Below, piece by piece: positions 22,441 to 35,152 of a DNA stretch of 64,000 bases. Origin of the DNA: Avena insularis (taxonomy: Eukaryota > Streptophyta > Magnoliopsida > Poales > Poaceae); NCBI GenBank assembly GCA_023614405.1, contig CM042689.1, positions 275,473,533-275,537,532 on the forward strand, in the 5' to 3' direction. Positions within the stretch are counted from its first letter, which is position 1. Each line of letters begins with the position of its first letter. Below the pieces are notes generated by a model. That model saw nothing but the letters and a program-made list of their open reading frames with translations. It ran no database searches and was not told the origin of the DNA. A program made the translations under genes and the position numbers.

Positions 22441-22570
22441 TTGCCGTTACATGCTGACAAGTGGGGCCGTATTCAGTCGGGTCCCATAGTGGACCCTCGC
22501 CATTATGGGTTGACAAGTGGGGCCGCATTTCTTCGAGTCCCATAGTGGACCCTTGCCGTTACATGCTAAC
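22441..22570. repeat. Minisatellite, about 56-bp unit, 2.3 copies
   Basis: The motif TGACAAGTGGGGCCG followed by GTCCCATAGTGGACCC recurs at about 22454 and 22511, and a third copy starts at 22553 (TTGCCGTTACATGCT). It stops at the Gypsy-A LTR, so Gypsy-A inserted into this array. Confidence 0.8.
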
Positions 22571-25403
22571 TGTCAACACCCGGATTTTTAATCCCATATG
22601 CCTGTTATGCCATACATCGCAATCCCAGGATTACTATTTTTGCGAGACATAACAGATTGATACCATAATTCATCATCCATTACAATATGTAATAAAGGTC
22701 TTACAAATAAAGGATCTCATGATCCAGTCTTAATACAATCAACGCAGCGGAATAATATAATAACGGTAGCATGGGCGAAGCTCCATCTTCATGGTCACAG
22801 GAAATACTGACGATGGGAGATGATCCTAGTTGTCGTAGACTTCCTGTTGTCCATAATCCTGGTAGTCCTCCTCATAGTCTGGCCATGGGAATTGCTAGGG
22901 AAAAATCCATGAGTACTCTTTAAGTACTCGCAAACTATCACTAACAAGTAAAGAGGTTTCAAATAGGAATCCTAAGCTCTAGGTTGTTTTGCAAAAATCC
23001 AGGTTTACCTTAACTGAGTTCAGAAGCAAAGAAAATTAATCTAAGATTTTATAACACCTAAGTGGGAACTTAGTTTTCATGTTCACAACCCCGTTGTGGT
23101 CAAGTCAAAGTCATGATTCATTTTACAAGTCATTTTGAAAACATCTAACGACGGAACAATATGGCCACTCCAACTGTCTATAACCGCGGACGCGACTATT
23201 CGAATAGTTTGACGCTCTGTAGAGGTGGTACACTTTCACCACAACATTCGATACATCCGTCAGGAACAATCCTAAATTACCATACTCAGTATGCGGATAA
23301 TCAATCCTAACCTTTCAATTACACACCCTACTATAGGCACCTCTCCTATGAGTGTGGCCTCCCAACCATGACCATCTGTCATCTTGGGAACTGCACAGGT
23401 GGTCAATCATCATGAGGAAGCCTCAGCTCAAACATCGGCCGCAAGGGAACCCATACTAAGGTATATAAACTTCCAGTCAAGCCCTATGCAAATTCGGGTA
23501 TTGTGGTTGTACGGTAAAATTGGAATGGTGTCACATCCGAACAAAACCATCAATTTTATAAAAAGGCTAAGGCTCATGCCTCAATATTTTCATCATCAAA
23601 AATCATCTGGTCCTCATAGCACAGGTCAAAACATCTCATTAGAATGACTCATCATTCTAAGGTTTTCATAATCTTTTTCACCAAGTATTCCCATCTAAAG
23701 TGATCAAGTTTTATTCTTAGCACTAGCCACTAAAGTTGGGGGTAAACACTAATGAGTGGTTATAATCAAGTGTGACTTATCTAAGTCTAATCTCAGGCCT
23801 CAGGATGACATCTAATTCTATCTAACTTAGGCCAAGTTTTATGCTCCTTATGGTACCTCTAAAATCTTTCCAAAATTCACAAGCACTAACTAGAAGTAAA
23901 TAAAGAACTTTGATAAATAAATAAAATAATCAAGATTGCAAGTAAAACTAGGATTTGGTATAATCAGGTGGTATAATCACATATGCTTAAGGCATCTAGT
24001 TTTCATAGTTATCATGCAAGTGTTAGCTTGCAAAGTTCTAGCTTGCCTTGTGCAGTGCAATGGTCGAAGTTCTCCTCTGCTTCCTCTTCGTAGTAGTCTC
24101 CTTCCTCTTCGTATCCTTGGTCGGTACTAGCGTCTAGAAATAAATACGAAATACACAATCACCAAACAATACTTAACTACTTATATTTAGCACACAAAGG
24201 TTCACACTAGATGATCTAGCATCATCACAATCATCACAAGAATTAAGGCAATAGTCTTATTTCTTTTATTTTAGAAAAGTAATTTCTACTCATTGAAAAA
24301 CTACTTAAGATTTAATATTCTCCAATTAAAACATGGGATCCTGTTGACACATGTCATCACCATATATTTTAATACTTGGGGATGTGATTTAAAGTGGTGT
24401 CACAATTTAATAATGTTCAACCTTATTATTTTAATTAATTAAAGTGAATAGAAATGCCTATGGGCCATTCTTTTATTACTAGTCCATTATTACTGCAAGT
24501 AAACTTAGATATTTTTATATATTCAGAAAGGTCTTGTCAAATGTGATTTTTGAGAGTTGGAATCAACTCAAAAGAATTTATGGTTGATTTTTGAAAAATA
24601 TTTGAATGCGGAAAAGTCTCTGCCTTGTTATTTTTACTATATGTGATCCATAATTTCAAATGGTTTGAATCCAACGGGCTTGGATTAAGAATTTCCATAC
24701 CTTTCTAAAAAAATTGGTTTCATGGTATTTGGTTCAGTAAAACTCTCTGGATTCATTTTTGAAATAACAGACAGAACTAGGTTTGAAACTAAATAGATAA
24801 ATATAAATTCAAAGTACTAGGTCGCGCGGGAGAGCTAGTTGGGCCGGCCCACTGCGCACAGCTTGCGCGGGCTGGTTAAGTGGTGTCCCCATGCGTTAGT
24901 GAGACGGGGGTTGACGAAGGGGTACAGGGCGATTATGACCGTATGATTAGACTAAGGATCAATGGCTCACGACCATCATCCTCGTCGAACAGAACACGGC
25001 AGGGGCTAACCCTAGCATGCCTAGTGGGGGTCTGGGGCGGCTCACCAGGGCTCAGGCGATGGTCGGTGATGGGGTTGAATGAAGAAGTCGACGATGGTGG
25101 TTCTCCTGGTACTGGCGACTCCTCCTGGGGTGGCTCCAATCGACGGCGCCCTTCTCCTCCAGCAGCGACAGGCTCCGGCGAAATTACGGCGTGGGAGAGC
25201 CTGCCTTGCTCCGGGAAGAGGTTGGAAGGATCAGTGAGAGGTGGAGAGTGAACTGGTGTGAAGAAAACGAGCGGGGGTGACCTACTTTTATAGGCGAGCG
25301 AGAGAGGCCAAGCGGCATGGGCAGTGCTCGTCGGGGTCGGGGTTACAACGAGCTACGGGCATGGATAAGGCTAGGGGACGGTGCACGGTCTCTTGGCGGT
25401 GCT

Positions 25404-26174
25404 CAACGGCTTGATGGAGCGCCAAGGGGCGATGCGGTTTGGTCAGAACGCGCTGGTGCTCTGAGCGGCACCGACAACGTTTTTGACGACGCGCAGGCGC
25501 TCCTGGTCACACGGCGGTGAACATGCATGTCTAGTGGTCTCCTGGGACGCTGGTGATCGCAGGAACGGGCGGCGAAGGCGAGACGTGGTCTGTGCAAGCA
25601 TTTCAAGTGCGATGAGCTGGCGCGCTCTAGACATGGCAGAGACAAACTTGGCCCGTGTGTTCTTGGTGGTCCACTGCTTGTCAAGGCTCGAGGGTTGGAC
25701 AGGGGGTGGTGATGGACGGTGGCATGCCTCCTGGACATGGTGGCTAGGCACAGCGATGGCTGGTTCTAGCTTGCCATGGTTGGCTGGCCAGGGTTGGCTC
25801 GGGCATGCACGGCATGGTGCATTTGTAGGGTCTAGGCTGGTTTAATACACTGGTTGTCACTGGGAGAGACAAGGATGATCAATGGGGAACAAGGTTCGGA
25901 AAGATTACTATTCAAAACAGTGAAGTTTGGCAGAATTTGGTTTGTGTCTCCAGGTGTTTGATGAAATGGGCGCAAGAAATTTATATTTCAATTTTTGTAT
26001 GAAACTTGGTGGTTGCAATGGTCACATACTAGGGAGTATCTGGTTGATTGGATTTGTCGAGGTGGACTGGTTTGGTTGGGTTTTGAGAAATGATGATCTT
26101 ACCATATGAACTAGATTCAATTTTTAAATGTCATTTGAATAGTGTTGCCAAATGTTTCTGTGGGTTTGCAAGGT
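25404..26174 (-). repeat. First copy of a 771-bp direct duplication in LTR-A
   Basis: It begins CAACGGCTTGATGG and ends TGGGTTTGCAAGGT. It is the same length as 27964-28734 with scattered substitutions. Confidence 0.88.
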
Positions 26175-27963
26175 CATTTGAACTAGCACCAAAATCTACA
26201 CATAAAATAATAGCACCAAATTCACATTCAAATAATCAAGCAAAAATATATATGAATGCATGCAAATGCAATGGAATGAATTTTCTACACTAAAATATTC
26301 AAACCAAACAGTACTGAACACAAAACCACCTATTTATAGTCTAAATAAACTTAAATTTTCTTTAAAACCATTTTCTAAATAATTTCTATAGCCAAAATAA
26401 GCTTATATTTTATTGTGCAAATAAACCTAATTTTACAGAAGCAAACTACAAATTTAAACACACAGTAGTGTAGGATTTATTTTTCTGAATCCAATGATAT
26501 ATTATTTGCATTTTTTGGATAAGCAGAACAAAAGTTATGATTTTTACAAGTTTAAATCTCTAATAGATTCAAAAAACAGATTTTAAATCAAAATCTCAGA
26601 CACGTGGCTGTGTATGATTGGCCCTTACCACTTTGCGCGATGGGCCAACATGGGCCGTAGGATTTAAGTTAGATCCTGTATCTCAGATCTAAGCGTACCC
26701 CTTCGTTAAGTGATCTAATCAGATCCACTAGATTTAGATCTAACTGCGCTGGTTGCTTTGACCAAACACTAGCGGCGCGCGTGGCTACAACACTGGTGGA
26801 GTGACTGAAGGTGGTGTTCCAGCAATTGCAGAGGGGGATAGGGGCTGCGCTGTGGCTTACCAGCGTCGCTAGGTCGCGAGGATGCTCAACGTGGCTTTGG
26901 CTTGGACGGAGGTGAGCTGCTGTGGTAGCTGGGGCTCGTTGGAGTTGCGAGCAGAGACGGTTTCGTGCGGACGGCGACGAAGACGACGAACTGGGCCACC
27001 CTAGCACAAACCAGAAGCATCAGCATGTGCACAAGGACCAGACGAACATCATTGTTTGAACTAGAGGTCAGGGGTGGTCGCATATTACCAGAACTGCTCG
27101 CCGGAGACGAGGGTGACATCAGGTGTTCACGGCGCTTGATAGAGCCGACGTTCTGGGGCAGTACAAGGCGAACCAAAGGCACAGTAAGCTTTGCAAGGAC
27201 AAGGGAAGCACGATAGTATGAACAAGAGGGGGCGGGGTAGACGGTGCTCACCGGAATACCTCGTCGGAGTTCGTCGGACAGCGGTGTTTCGAGCTCAAAT
27301 GCGCGCCGCCTAGTGGGGTTTTGGCGAGGAAAGTTGGGGGAAATGACCGTGGTGTGGAGGGGTTTAAGTAGCCAACAGGGGCGAGGGAATCATGCGGAGG
27401 ATCAATGGAAATTAATCCCAAAATCAACGCGACGTTGACGGGGGAGGAAATGGGCGGCGACGGCATCTACGCGCGCGGGGTGTGGAAGACGACGCTGAGC
27501 TGGCACAGGGCCACTGGCAGTGTCAGCGGGGTAAGGCGAGCGCGGGTGAGAGAGACGGGAGAGGGGAAAATGGACCAGGTGGGATGCTAGGCCGCTTCTG
27601 GCTCTGGGCTGAATAGCTGGCGCATGTTTTTATTTTTTCTTTTTGTTTTTGTTTTTGTTTTTCTATTTGATTTTTCAGGAATGGTTTTGAAGCCGTTTTC
27701 AAACTTGTTTGAATTCAAATCTTTTCTGGATTTTTGTGGTGTGAACCTTACACTCAAATGTGTGTCAAACACTTCTGTTTAATCAAATGCACTTTGATCC
27801 TTTGAAAATAAAATAAAACCATGCCTTAATGATATATAAATAATAGGCATAAAGTTTGTTTTATTTGGAGTGTTGATTTGAATTTTTTTGTGCAGGTCAT
27901 GAATGCTATCAATACATGAATGCAATGCATGACTTTGTAATTCATGAATTTTGGGATGTTATA
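26175..27963 (-). repeat. Truncated Gypsy-B-type LTR inside LTR-A
   Basis: From the shared ACTAGCACCAAAATCTACAC segment (about 26183) to GGGATGTTATA (27963) it matches the Gypsy-B LTR at 58640-59026 plus 62249-63589. The other end of that LTR (57375-58639 equivalent) is missing. The solo LTR found in the right-hand copy is absent here. Confidence 0.88.
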
Positions 27964-28734
27964 CAACATCTTGATCGCGCGGCAAGGGGCGGTGCGGTTT
28001 GGTCGGAACACGCTGGTGCTCTGAGCGGCACTGACGATGTTTTTGACGATGCACAGGTGCTCCTGGTCGCGCAGCGGCGTACGGGCATGTCTAGTGGTCT
28101 CCTGGAACGGTGGTGATCGTAGGCATGAGCGGCGAAGGCGAGGCGCGGTCTGTGCGAGCGTGCCAAGCGCTGCGAGCTGGTGCTCTCTAGACATGGCAGA
28201 GACAAACTGGGCGCGTCTGTTCTTGGTGGTCCACTACTTGTCAAGGATCGAGGGATGGACAGGGGGTGGCGGTGGACGGTGGCGTGCCTCCTAGACATGG
28301 TGGCTAGGCGCGGCGATGGCTGGTACTAGCTTGCCATGGTCGACTGGCCAGGGTTGCCTCGGGCATGCACGACATGGTGCATTGGTAGGGGTCTAGGCTG
28401 ATTTAATACACTAGTTGTCACTGGGGGAGACAAGGATGATCAGTGGGGAACAAGGTTTGGAAAGATTACTACTCAAAATTGTTAAGTTTGCAGAATTTGG
28501 TTTGTGTCTCCAGGTGTTTGATAAAATGGCCGCAAGAAATTTATATTTGAATTTTTGGATAAAACTTGGTGGTTGCAATGGTCACATACTAGGGAGTATC
28601 TGGTTGATTGGATTTGTCAAAGTGAACTGGTTTGGTTAGGTTTTGAGAAATGGTGATCTTACCATATGAACTAGATTCAATTTTTAAATGTCATTTGAAT
28701 AGGGTTGCCAAATGTTTCTGTGGGTTTGAAAGGT
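27964..28734 (-). repeat. Second copy of the 771-bp direct duplication
   Basis: It begins CAACATCTTGATCG directly after the LTR-B-type end and runs to TGGGTTTGAAAGGT, then continues into the unique LTR-A tail. Confidence 0.88.
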
Positions 28735-29075
28735 GGGCTTGGGTTCACTTTTACTTGGTCTTGCAAGGGGTGAAAAGAATTGGATTTGTTTCTGTTAGAA
28801 ATCTTGGACTAGAAACACTCAAAGTGGTCTAGTGAACAAGATTGGCAAAAATGACCATTTGCTTATATATCTTATTTTTGAATTTCTCTTCAATCGATTC
28901 TGCTTGGAAATGATTTAGATGATTTTGTTTTCATCTTTAAACCAATCCTTGCCATTCATAACAATCACAAGTCCATACAAGCATTCATGCATTTCATATT
29001 AATAAAAGTTTTTATTAACCCTAAATTTGAGTGATTGGAATTGATAACCTTGCTTAATATTTTTGGGATGTTACA

Positions 29076-29089
29076 AACCTTCCCTCCTT
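29076..29089 (-). other. Gypsy-A polypurine tract
   Basis: On the - strand this reads AAGGAGGGAAGGTT, immediately before the LTR start TGTAACATCCC. It fixes the orientation and the left LTR as the 3' LTR. Confidence 0.9.
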
Positions 29090-29126
29090 AAACAAAATCT
29101 CGTCCCGAGATTTGATCAAAATAAAA

Positions 29127-29654
29127 CTAGGATTTAAAGAGATCTGCAAACTCCGTCCTAATGTAGTCTTCTCGCTCCCAGGTAGCTTCTTCTTCGGTAT
29201 GGTTACTCCATTGGATCCTGAGAAACTTGATACTCTGGGTCTTGGTGGTTCTGAAATCTTCCTCCAAAATACGGATGGGTATTTCGGGATAGGTCAGGTC
29301 ATCATTTATCTCTATGGTCCTGTGATCAATAGTCTTGAAAACTTCGATCTTCTCCGGGACTTCTAGGCATTTGTAAAGTAACGAGATATGAAACACATTA
29401 TGCACAGCTGACATCTCCTCTGGTAGTTCCAGTTGATACGATACTTCTCCTCGACGATTCAGAATCTTGAAGGGTCCGATATATCTGGGGGCTAACTTTC
29501 CTTTGAGCTAGAAACGTTGCATTCCTTTCAAGGGTGATACTTTGAGATACACAAAATCTCCAATATTGAAGGCTATGTCTCGACGTCTCTTGTCGGCATA
29601 AATCTTCTGTCTGGATTGGGTGGTCTTGAGGTGCTCACAGATCTTGTGAACTTT
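29127..29654 (-). pseudogene. Gypsy-A integrase C-terminus and chromodomain
   Basis: The C-terminal integrase region carries LAPRYIGPF and the conserved NVFHIS motif. It is followed by a chromodomain-like end ([20 protein letters not shown], then [15 protein letters not shown]). Chromodomains of this class are thought to direct insertion to heterochromatin. The stretch nearest the integrase core has at least two stops of CAG-to-TAG type (in the RF*LKGK and AK*KVHK contexts). The last 95 codons (29127-29414) form one open frame. It ends shortly before the PPT, as expected for the 3' end of pol. Confidence 0.9.
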
Positions 29655-31166
29655 CTATTTGGCTTCTCGTAGGATGTCGGGTCCGAAAATGTGACTCTCT
29701 CCTACTTCCGACCAATTCAAAGGGGTACGGCACTTCCTTCCATACATGAATTCAAATGGGGCCATTTGCAAACTGGCTTGGTAACTGTTGTTGTATGAAA
29801 ATTCTGCGAAAGGCAGACAGTCTTCCCATTTAGATCCATATTCTAACACACAAGATCTCAACATATCTTCGAGTATTTGGTTTACTCGCTTAGTTTGTCC
29901 ATCAGTCTGAGGGTGATAAGATATACCAAAATCCAGTCGGGTTCCTAATCCTTCTTGGACTTTCTTCCAAAACCTCGAGGTAAACTGAGTTCCTCGATCC
30001 GACACAATGTTCTTGGGGACTCCATGCAAACTGACTATTCTAGCAATGTACAACTCTGCTAGTTTCGAACTCTGGTAAGTGGTCTTGACTTGTAAGAAAT
30101 GGGCTACTTTGGACAGTCTATCTACTATGACCCAAATAGAGTCATTTCTCCTACTAGATGTAGGCAAACCGATGATCAAATCCATTCCAACTGAATCCCA
30201 TTTCCATTCCAGAATCTGCAATGGTTGTAACAGTCCTGCGGGTCTCTGATGTCCCACCTTGACTCTCTGACAAATATCACACTTGGCTATGTAGCTTCCA
30301 ATTTCTCTCTTCATCTTATGCCACCAAAATTGCTCCTTCAAATCCTGATACATCTTTGTTCCTCCGGGGTGGATAGAATAAAGAGTATCATGGGATTCTT
30401 TCAAAATAGCTTGTTTCAATTCTGAATCTGCTGGCACACAAATACGTCCTTTGTACCACAAAACTCCTTCGCCATCTTCGGTGAATTCGGGTACCTTTCC
30501 TGTACCGATACGACATTTTATTCCGTCGATACTAGCATTTCCTTTCTGCGCCTCCGTGATCTGACTAATCAAAGTGGGTTGAAGTTCTATGCTAGCCAAA
30601 AATCCTTCGCTTACTAGCTCTATTCTGAAATCTTCCAACTCCTTATGCAAACTTGGTTGCTCCTTTAGAATCATGGAGTTCAAGCGACATGGAAATCTGC
30701 TAAGGGCATCTGCTACCACATTGGCTTTATCGGGGTGATAGTGAATGTCAAGATCATAGTCCTTGATTAGATCTATCCATCTCCTTTGCCTCATATTCAG
30801 CTCCTTCTGGGTGAAAATATATTTCAGGCTCTTGTGATCCGAATAAATTTCACAACGATTTCCCATGAGGTAATGCCACCATGTCTTCAAGGCTAAAACT
30901 ATGGCTGCTAGTTCGAGGTCATGGGTAGGATAATTCTGCTCATGTTGCTTCAGTTGTTGGGATAGATATGATATTAATTTGCCTTCTTGCATTAGCACAC
31001 ATCTGAAACCGATATTGGATGCGTCACAAAACACATCAAAAGGCTTCGTAATATCCGTCATAATCAAGATTGGGGCTGAGATCAATCTCTTCTTAAGTTC
31101 TTGAAAACTCGCTTCACATTTGTCCGTCCATTCAAACTTATTATCTTTCTTTAAAAATTGGGCCAT
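29655..31166 (-). pseudogene. Gypsy-A RNase H and integrase core
   Basis: The 503-codon open frame covers the RT thumb end, RNase H and integrase. RNase H residues appear in [28 protein letters not shown] and ADALSR. Integrase has the zinc site (SHDTLYSIHPGG, then CDICQRVK) and the core Asp residues in MDLIIGLP and VSDRGTQF. The third catalytic acid is lost: the motif reads DGQTKRVN where the family has DGQTERVN, a GAG-to-AAG change. Integrase should therefore be inactive although the frame is open. The start shown is internal to pol. It is joined to RT upstream through frameshifts. Confidence 0.93.
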
Positions 31167-31900
31167 GGGTCTTGCGATGCTCGAGAATCCTTCTACGAAC
31201 TTGCGGTAGTATCCCGCTAATCCGAGAAATGCACGAACTTGGGTTTGGGTTGTTGGGGCTTGCTATTCTTCAACATCCTTAACCTTGGCGGGGTCAACAG
31301 CAATTCCTCTGACCGACACGATATGTCCAAGGAATCCTACTTCCTGTAACCAGAATTCACATTTGCTAAACTTGGCATACAACTGATGCTCCCTAAGGGT
31401 TCCAAGGATGGTCCTCAGGTGTAGCTCATGTTCTTATTCTAATTTGGAATAGATCAGAATGTAATCAATGAAAACAACGAAAAACTTATCCAGGAAGTCC
31501 ATAAAAATCTTATTCATGAGGTTCATGAAATTAGCGGGGGCGTTGGTTAATCCAAAAGACATGACAGTGTACTCACACAATCCATATTTGGTAGTAAAGG
31601 CAGTCTTTGGAATATCCTCTGCGCGAATCTTGAGTTGATGATAACCAGTTCTAAGATCAATCTTAGAAAACACTTTGGCACCGGTCAAATGGTCGAACAA
31701 ATCTTCTATCTTTGGCAGTGGGTACTTATTCTTAATGGTGACATCATTCAGCTTCCGATAATCCATACATGAATGGTTACCTCCATCTTTCTTATCCACA
31801 AACAAGATAGGTGATCTCCATGGTGACGCACTTGGTTGAATCAAGCATATCTCTAGCATAGCATCCAGTTGCTTCTTCAGCTCTACTAATTAGATGGGTT
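31167..31900 (-). pseudogene. Gypsy-A reverse transcriptase with FIDY active site
   Basis: Gypsy RT motifs are present: [58 protein letters not shown] and [11 protein letters not shown]. The catalytic loop reads F-I-D-Y (31461-31472) instead of F-I-D-D, so one of the two metal-binding Asp residues is gone. After a stop at about 31434 the thumb and connection region ([32 protein letters not shown]) follows in the same direction with further stops, up to the open frame that starts at 31166. Confidence 0.93.
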
Positions 31901-32500
31901 CATACTATAAGGTCTCTGGGATATGGGTCCGGTTCCAGGGATTAGTTCAATGATAAACTCGATATCCTGATGTGGGGGCATACCGGACAATACATCTAGG
32001 AATATGTCGGGGTATTCACAGACTACTCTGACTTGGTCAATGGTTGGTTGGGCTAGACTCTTGTTTCACTTGAATTGACAGGGCAAGGTTTCAGATACAT
32101 GCTCTATTGATATTCCGGCTGTACTAGTCATGGTTATGGCTTTCTTGGCACAGCCGATTAATCCTTTATGTTTCGACATTCAATACATTCCTAGTACTAC
32201 TTCCAAACCTTTTGTTCCAAGTACTATTAGATTAGCATAAAAATCTATGCCATGGATTCTAATAGGTATGGCCTTGCAAATTTGTCTAGCTTTGGTGGTT
32301 GAACTAGGTATTTGAAATATCATAACATGCTTCAATCTTGTTGGTTGAATCTTACTAGTGCATGCAAATTCTTCTATAAGAAACGAGTGCGATGCTCCAG
32401 AATCAAACAACACTCTTGCAAGTACCGAGTTAACAGAAAACATACCCAGCACGACATCTAGCGCTTCTTCGGCTTCTTCAGCATTCATGAGAAACAGACG
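31901..32500 (-). pseudogene. Gypsy-A protease and linker
   Basis: The retropepsin-type motif [11 protein letters not shown] (about 32405) carries the catalytic Asp. It is followed by the downstream fold up to VVLGM, where a stop replaces the expected D-W-L continuation (about 32180). The linker to RT (31901-32179) contains several stops and recognisable GMPP and PGTGPIS pieces. Protease cleaves the Gag-Pol precursor; in this copy it would be cut off from RT. Confidence 0.88.
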
Positions 32501-32559
32501 GCCATTACGGTTGAGCGAATTCCCTGGGGAAAATCTTCTTCCAGGCTAAACACGACGTT

Positions 32560-33649
32560 GCTGCTGAGCTAGGGCATTCACATTTGGGGCTGCTACAAGC
32601 TTCTTAGGGCACTCATTGGAGTAGTGACTTGGTTCCGCATTCATAACAAGTCACCTGAGACTTGTCTTTTCCTGCAACAGGCACGGCAATGCTTCCAGTC
32701 CTTGGGGCAGTATTGGTGTTGGTGGCAACATTGTTGTTTTTGAACTTGGGCGGTGCACGATTGAAATTGTTGGAGTTGTCGGGGTTATTGTTGTGGTTTC
32801 CTCCGGGCCTTGGGTTTCCTCCTCCATGGTTGGGATAGGTCGGACGGTTCATCGGGGGTCTATTGTTTCTTGGGGAAATCCTGCAGACGGGTTGGGCGAT
32901 ACTTTGGGGTATGGTGGGTTCCTGGTTGATGCATCATTCGACGCTTGCGGTTTTCATTGGCTTGGTTGATTTTGCCTTCCATCTGAATTGTAGAATCCAC
33001 TAAGACTTCAATGTAAGCAAACGGAATATTGACTAACACTGTTTGCATCTCATCATGCAGACCATTCAAGAATCTCTCCTTCTTCTTGGCTTCAGTGTCA
33101 ATCTCATCGGGTGCATACCTAGCTAAGGACATAAATTTGTCACGATACTCAACTACTATAATCCTTCCTTGTTTCAACTCTCTGAATTCATCTCTCATCC
33201 TCTTGATTGAACCCAGTGGCACATGGGTTCGGCTGAACTTGAGTTTGAATTCATCCCAAGTTATCATTTGACCTCCATTCATGGCTTGAACGCTATTCCA
33301 CCAAGCTCTTGCATCTCCTGCCAGATAGTGGGTGGCAAACATTACTTTCTCATTGGCCTCCACTCCTGCGACTTCTAAGTTGTTCTCCATGGTCTGCAGC
33401 CAATCATCCGCATCTAAGGGCTCTTTAGACTTACTAAAAATTGAGTGGATTGGTGTTATGAAAGTTCTTGAGCTTGCATCCAGGGTTGTCCTGGTTTCCA
33501 TGGACTTGATTGTTGTTGGCCATCTGAGCTATGTGTTGAAGGGTGGCTAATTTGGCTTGACGTTCGGCTCTTTCAGCTTCGCGGTCCGAAACCAACATTT
33601 GCAAGATTTGCAACATTGGGTTCGGGGATGAAATGCTTCCTCCATGAGG
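32560..33649 (-). pseudogene. Gypsy-A gag, frameshifted
   Basis: The likely start is the Met of MPHGGSISSPNP at 33647-33649, with a coiled-coil-like AERAERQAKLATLQH stretch. The frame shifts near 33490. The second frame (32860-33501) holds the retrotransposon Gag core (LDADDWLQTMENNLEV, THYLAGDARAWW, WDEFKLKF, EFRELKQGR, YRDKFMSLARYAPDE). A further frame (32613-32852) has the Asn/Pro-rich linker and the zinc knuckle CYECG, which a one-base loss shifts before the His and last Cys. Gag forms the particle. This copy cannot be made as one protein. Confidence 0.9.
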
Positions 33650-33899
33650 CATCTGAAGATTGATATAGATCATGAGACAAGAGGGAATTCTAAGGTTCAG
33701 GGATTTGTTTTTGCAAAAGCTTTTGAATTTTGACTCAGGTTTTGCCACTGGCAACTTTATTTTCATTCATTCGTTCATAGCACACAATACAAACACACAC
33801 CACAATAAGGAAACATATGGTTTTAAGAACCATTATGTGAAACTACGATACAATGGGACCGGATACAACTCACTAACGCTAGTGCTCAAGTGCTACTAC

Positions 33900-34105
33900 T
33901 CATCGGGTATCTTCCTCATCATCATCAATGAAGGAGTCATCGTCATCGGTGTGGAAGTCCATGGCTTGATCCTCCAGAAGTCATCATCGTCATTGAGATA
34001 GGAGTAAGGGTCTCCACGGATATCTTCCCCTGCATTCTCCCTCTCCTCAAGCTACATGTCCCGCTCATGGATGGTCTCCTCCAAGTCCGTCACCTTGTGA
34101 CGAAG
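33900..34105 (-). pseudogene. Gypsy-A leader ORF, C-terminal part (acidic tail)
   Basis: This continues the reading frame cut at 48859 by Gypsy-D. It resumes at the target site with heptad-like, charged sequence (HKVTDLEETIHERDM) and one TAG. It then continues to an Asp-rich acidic tail with DDDD runs and a stop at 33900-33902. A one-base loss near 33975 shifts the last part. It is encoded in sense with gag and lies about 250 bp upstream of the gag Met. The function is unknown. Confidence 0.75.
34101..34105. repeat. Target-site duplication CGAAG, left of Gypsy-D
   Basis: CGAAG occurs directly before TGTAGCATCCC and again after the other LTR at 48859-48863. Confidence 0.96.
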
Positions 34106-34106
34106 T

Positions 34107-34141
34107 GTAGCATCCCAATTGTCTAACAATTGTAATGCTAC
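34107..34141 (+). repeat. Hairpin at the Gypsy-D 5' LTR terminus
   Basis: GTAGCAT pairs with ATGCTAC and AATTGT with ACAATT around a CTA loop, separated by a 3x3 internal bulge. The copy at 44144-44178 is identical. Confidence 0.85.
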
Positions 34142-35152
34142 TTGGTCTAGTAATATAATGGCTACTTCATATATATAATTGTTGCACCATAAATATATCA
34201 TGCTCATGTCATCATGCCACCTTGCATTTGAGCATCATATAAAACCCTTTTTGTTTGGTTCTTATCTCATATGCATTATTAATTGTATTTGCCTCTTGAT
34301 ATTGTATTTGGTTATTGATATATTGTTTAAATGCCCAAGTTGAGTTGGGGGCATATCTTTTATTAACTCCACCACCTTTCTTGTCATCACCCCATCATTC
34401 CACCATTCCACCATATATGAGCATTGCAACTTATTTGGTTTTACCTCTAGCTCATGTGGGTTGGGATGGATCCAATTCTATCTCCACATGCTCTCATATA
34501 TGCACCATATTGTTTCCACATTATTGGTTTATGAGAGCCACATGGCCACCTTTGCATGCCTTGTGAGTGGAACCTTTTCCTAGCTTCCATATGGGTTGTT
34601 TTGGGGTTATTATCATGTTGGGATATTTTTGGGCTTACTAAATACCTAGTGGCACATACACACTAGCAAGTCCCATTTCTATTCAAATATGGTCATCTCC
34701 ATCTACTCCACATGGGGCATCCTTTTAATTCTTTTTGCTTGGCCTTTATTCCAATTTTGGGAATGCATAATAATAATGCCATGTTAATATTATTGTTCTC
34801 ACAAGAATAAACATGGCATTAAATATTTTGCATGGGCCATGCAAGTACCACCACATTCTAGTCTTTGGTTTTTATTTGAATCTTTGAGTGGATCATCATC
34901 TCTCCCTCTCTCTACCACTCTTTTTGGCTTGATCTAGTTGGTCTTGCTAAAATCCACCACCACACCCCTATCCCTCTCTTCCACCCTTTATGTTGATCTT
35001 GTTTGAGTTTGCAAACTCCTACACCAACTCCACCTCTTGTTTTGATCTTGCCTAAAACCCTAGCTACCATACCACTCCTCTCGCTTAACCCTCCTCTCTA
35101 AACCACACCCCCATCTAACCTAACCCGAGCCCCTCCCTCATCTAACCCTAGC

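Larger units (their letters stand above)
22571..29075 (-). repeat. Gypsy-A 3' LTR, rearranged (6.5 kb)
   Basis: Positions 22571-25408 match the 5' LTR (49664-50163 and 55040-57374). The remainder consists of a 771-bp block (25404-26174), a truncated Gypsy-B-type LTR (26175-27963), a second copy of the 771-bp block (27964-28734), and a unique tail to GGGATGTTACA. Without the foreign piece and the duplicate, the LTR would be about 3.9 kb. Confidence 0.88.

Noticed and set aside
24880..25845. Open frames on both strands in LTR-A and their copies at 27.9-28.3 kb and 57.0-57.4 kb
   Set aside because: GC-rich, overlapping on both strands, no domain, and fully inside LTR sequence.
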